Source of the DNA: Telmatactis stephensoni
Lineage: Eukaryota > Cnidaria > Anthozoa > Actiniaria > Isophelliidae
Direction: 5' to 3'
DNA: 64,000 bases
Assembly (NCBI GenBank): GCA_029948255.1
Contig: JALIZF010001719.1
Coordinates: 552,501 to 616,500, forward strand
In this document: positions 62,401-64,000 of the stretch, in pieces
Numbering within the stretch: the stretch's first letter is position 1
Layout of the letters: each line of letters opens with the position of its first letter
Notes under the pieces: model-generated
The model's database searches: none
What the model was told of the DNA's origin: nothing
The model's input: the letters and a program-made list of their open reading frames with translations, nothing else
Made by a program: the position numbers and the translations under genes

Positions 62401-64000
62401 TTGCTTCTCTGGAAAACATTTAAATCATCGTGAGGGTAATGTTTTCCAGTTGTGTTTTGTATATTTCTTTACGTGGTTGACTTAGTCAAACCCTACGCGG
62501 CGAAGCAACCATCGTATTCAATTTTAATAGTTTTCTCTCTTGGACATCAATATAACGTAGGCCGGTGGTGTACACAACTTCTCGATAGGAAGAATTTCTG
62601 AAATGGCCCAAAGGTACTGAATTAAAGCAGTATTTTATGGAATCGAACGGGCAATACGCTATTTACAGAGTAAGATTCAACAGTATGCCGGCTGTGATGT
62701 CCGTATGTTCTACAGAATTAATCTGACTAATTGATTGTTTTTGGAGCAAATCCTTTAACCTTTCATATTAAGCATAACTAATGAGAGAGTGAGTTTTTTT
62801 GTTTTGATATTATTGGCAGAAAAACCCTACACTTGAACAAAATCCAAGGCCCGCTGCCATTTCTTATATTTGTTACAAACATTTTCCAGCCAATTACTTT
62901 TTTCTAAATAGTTAAGTCTTTTATGGTTGGTGAAGCTACGCGGAACAAAAATATAAACTTTGTGTTCTGTATTTTTTACAGGCACTGTAGTTAGAAAACA
63001 TCTTAGACTCACTGTTATCACTTTCAATTAAGCCTTTTTTCCATAGTTTTCCGACCAAAAATGCATTGATCTCTATCTGCGGTATCTCAGCTTTGGTGAA
63101 AATAGAATTATTCAATTGATTAAAAGTTTTTATGAAAGGAAAATCATTCTATCCAATGTTTATCGATGTTTCGTTTTCGATGATAAAATACTTGTTAATG
63201 GCGCCACGCGGTTTTAGCTTCATGATACGAGAACCTTCATCTTTATAATAAGTAATTCAATAGCCACCCAACAAATTGTTTTATAGAATATCATATGCAA
63301 ATGACTGTACAATTTCTAGGGTTTATCCGGTCTAAAGACAGGCCGAGGATGTTTACGTTCTTGAAAACGTGGGCTACACAGGATCTTTATAGAAAATACT
63401 GTGTAAGAGTCTGTTGTCAAACTAAATGACTATTTTCGACTCGTGCCTCGTCCTTCTTCTCCAACTTCTTCTTCGCATATACACACACACACACAAAAGA
63501 GAAAAAAAAGTGGATACTTTAAAATTGAATTTGTAATTGTAATAATTCTAATCCAACAAAGTACAACTTTTCGCTTCTGCAAAAAAACGTCATTTTAAAT
63601 AAACTCATTTTGTTTATAGAAATGAAAATTTCTTACATTCCTTGATCAAATACGTATCTGACGCTACTGTGGACATTCTTCTATGTAATCCGATGGATTT
63701 TTTGAATATCAAACAAATGAAAAATGAAAAACAAATACGATATTGAACTAAGACTGGAACAATGCAAATATATTCCAGTTTCTTAGTCAACATAAGTCAA
63801 AACCAAAGTCAGTGGCTTCAATAATTGATTAGAAAAATAAAATGAAAAAATACCTTACGAATCGAGTAATGTGACGAACTTTTTAGTCATCGCTTATGGG
63901 AGAAAGTCTTTATTATTTACGTGACATGTTCCATATATGAACCTATATATCCATAAACTGAAGGAAAGCTATGCTTACCCTGGACAATGAATATACCATC
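59403..64000. other. FGD 3' UTR and sequence without recognised genes
   Basis: The FGD transcript probably extends well past 59402; an AATAAA at 61121-61126 is a candidate polyadenylation signal. A fold-back element lies at 59971-60151. The remaining ~3 kb is AT-rich, with only short frames (for example 61685-62032 +, 62827-63027 -) lacking domain signal or convincing splice context. Confidence 0.4.
59971..60151. repeat. Fold-back (MITE-like) element in FGD 3' region
   Basis: GAGTGAATCCTGTACTAGCC and AAAGCCTC (59971-59998) are mirrored by GAGGCTTTGGCTAGTACAGG and ACTCGCTC (60124-60151), with an AT-rich interior of about 125 bp. Confidence 0.8.

Overview
This window looks like nuclear genomic DNA from an animal, most likely an anthozoan cnidarian (sea anemone or coral relative). 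Coding regions are split into short exons with GT..AG junctions that keep reading phase, introns are AT-rich and full of microsatellites, minisatellites and fold-back elements, and the gene set is metazoan. Two tandem genes have the collagen + Ig + fibrinogen layout of the cnidarian ficolin-like (CniFL) proteins, and a DD3-3 protein is present; both fit an anthozoan. No species can be named from the sequence alone.

Layout. (1) 722-8211 (+): an unrecognised signal-peptide, single-pass membrane protein with a long cytoplasmic tail. (2) 8688-11774 (+): a divergent alpha-tubulin lacking the K40 acetylation site. (3) 13262-20810 (+): a DUF4062 + NACHT/STAND NTPase + TPR protein of the TTC41/NPHP3-like type. 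(4) 22185-24247 and 26122-27582 (+): a tandem pair of CniFL-type lectin genes, the first mostly open, the second riddled with single-base indels. (5) 28291-29190 (-) and 31785-33387 (+): a divergently arranged pair of genes encoding a Tae4-like cell-wall amidase, a bacterial type VI secretion effector family, here with animal introns and (in the + copy) a signal peptide. (6) 33886-42629 (-): a DD3-3 family membrane protein in 15 exons, with an unrelated intronless gene nested in one intron on the opposite strand (38470-39342). (7) 43317-48873 (+): a homologue of the meiotic crossover regulator REDIC1 (C12orf40), sharing a ~0.7 kb divergent promoter with DD3-3. (8) 52113-59402 (+): an FGD-family RhoGEF (DH-PH-FYVE-PH). 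The remainder (59403-64000) holds a long 3' UTR and sequence in which I recognise no gene.

How it fits together. The genes mostly belong to unrelated pathways (cytoskeleton, meiosis, Cdc42 signalling), as expected for a eukaryotic contig. The exception is about 13-33 kb, where a STAND NTPase, two ficolin-like lectins and two secreted Tae4-type amidases lie side by side. This is a plausible cluster of genes acting on or sensing bacteria, but that is inference. The Tae4-like pair is the most striking content: an interbacterial peptidoglycan-cleaving toxin family apparently acquired horizontally and domesticated.

Caveat on sequence quality. Several otherwise intact genes carry single-base frame breaks that exon phase accounting pins down (about 7073-7081, 34501-34834, 36103-36112, 57998-58008). 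Some may be assembly indels, so frame lesions here should not be read automatically as pseudogenes.
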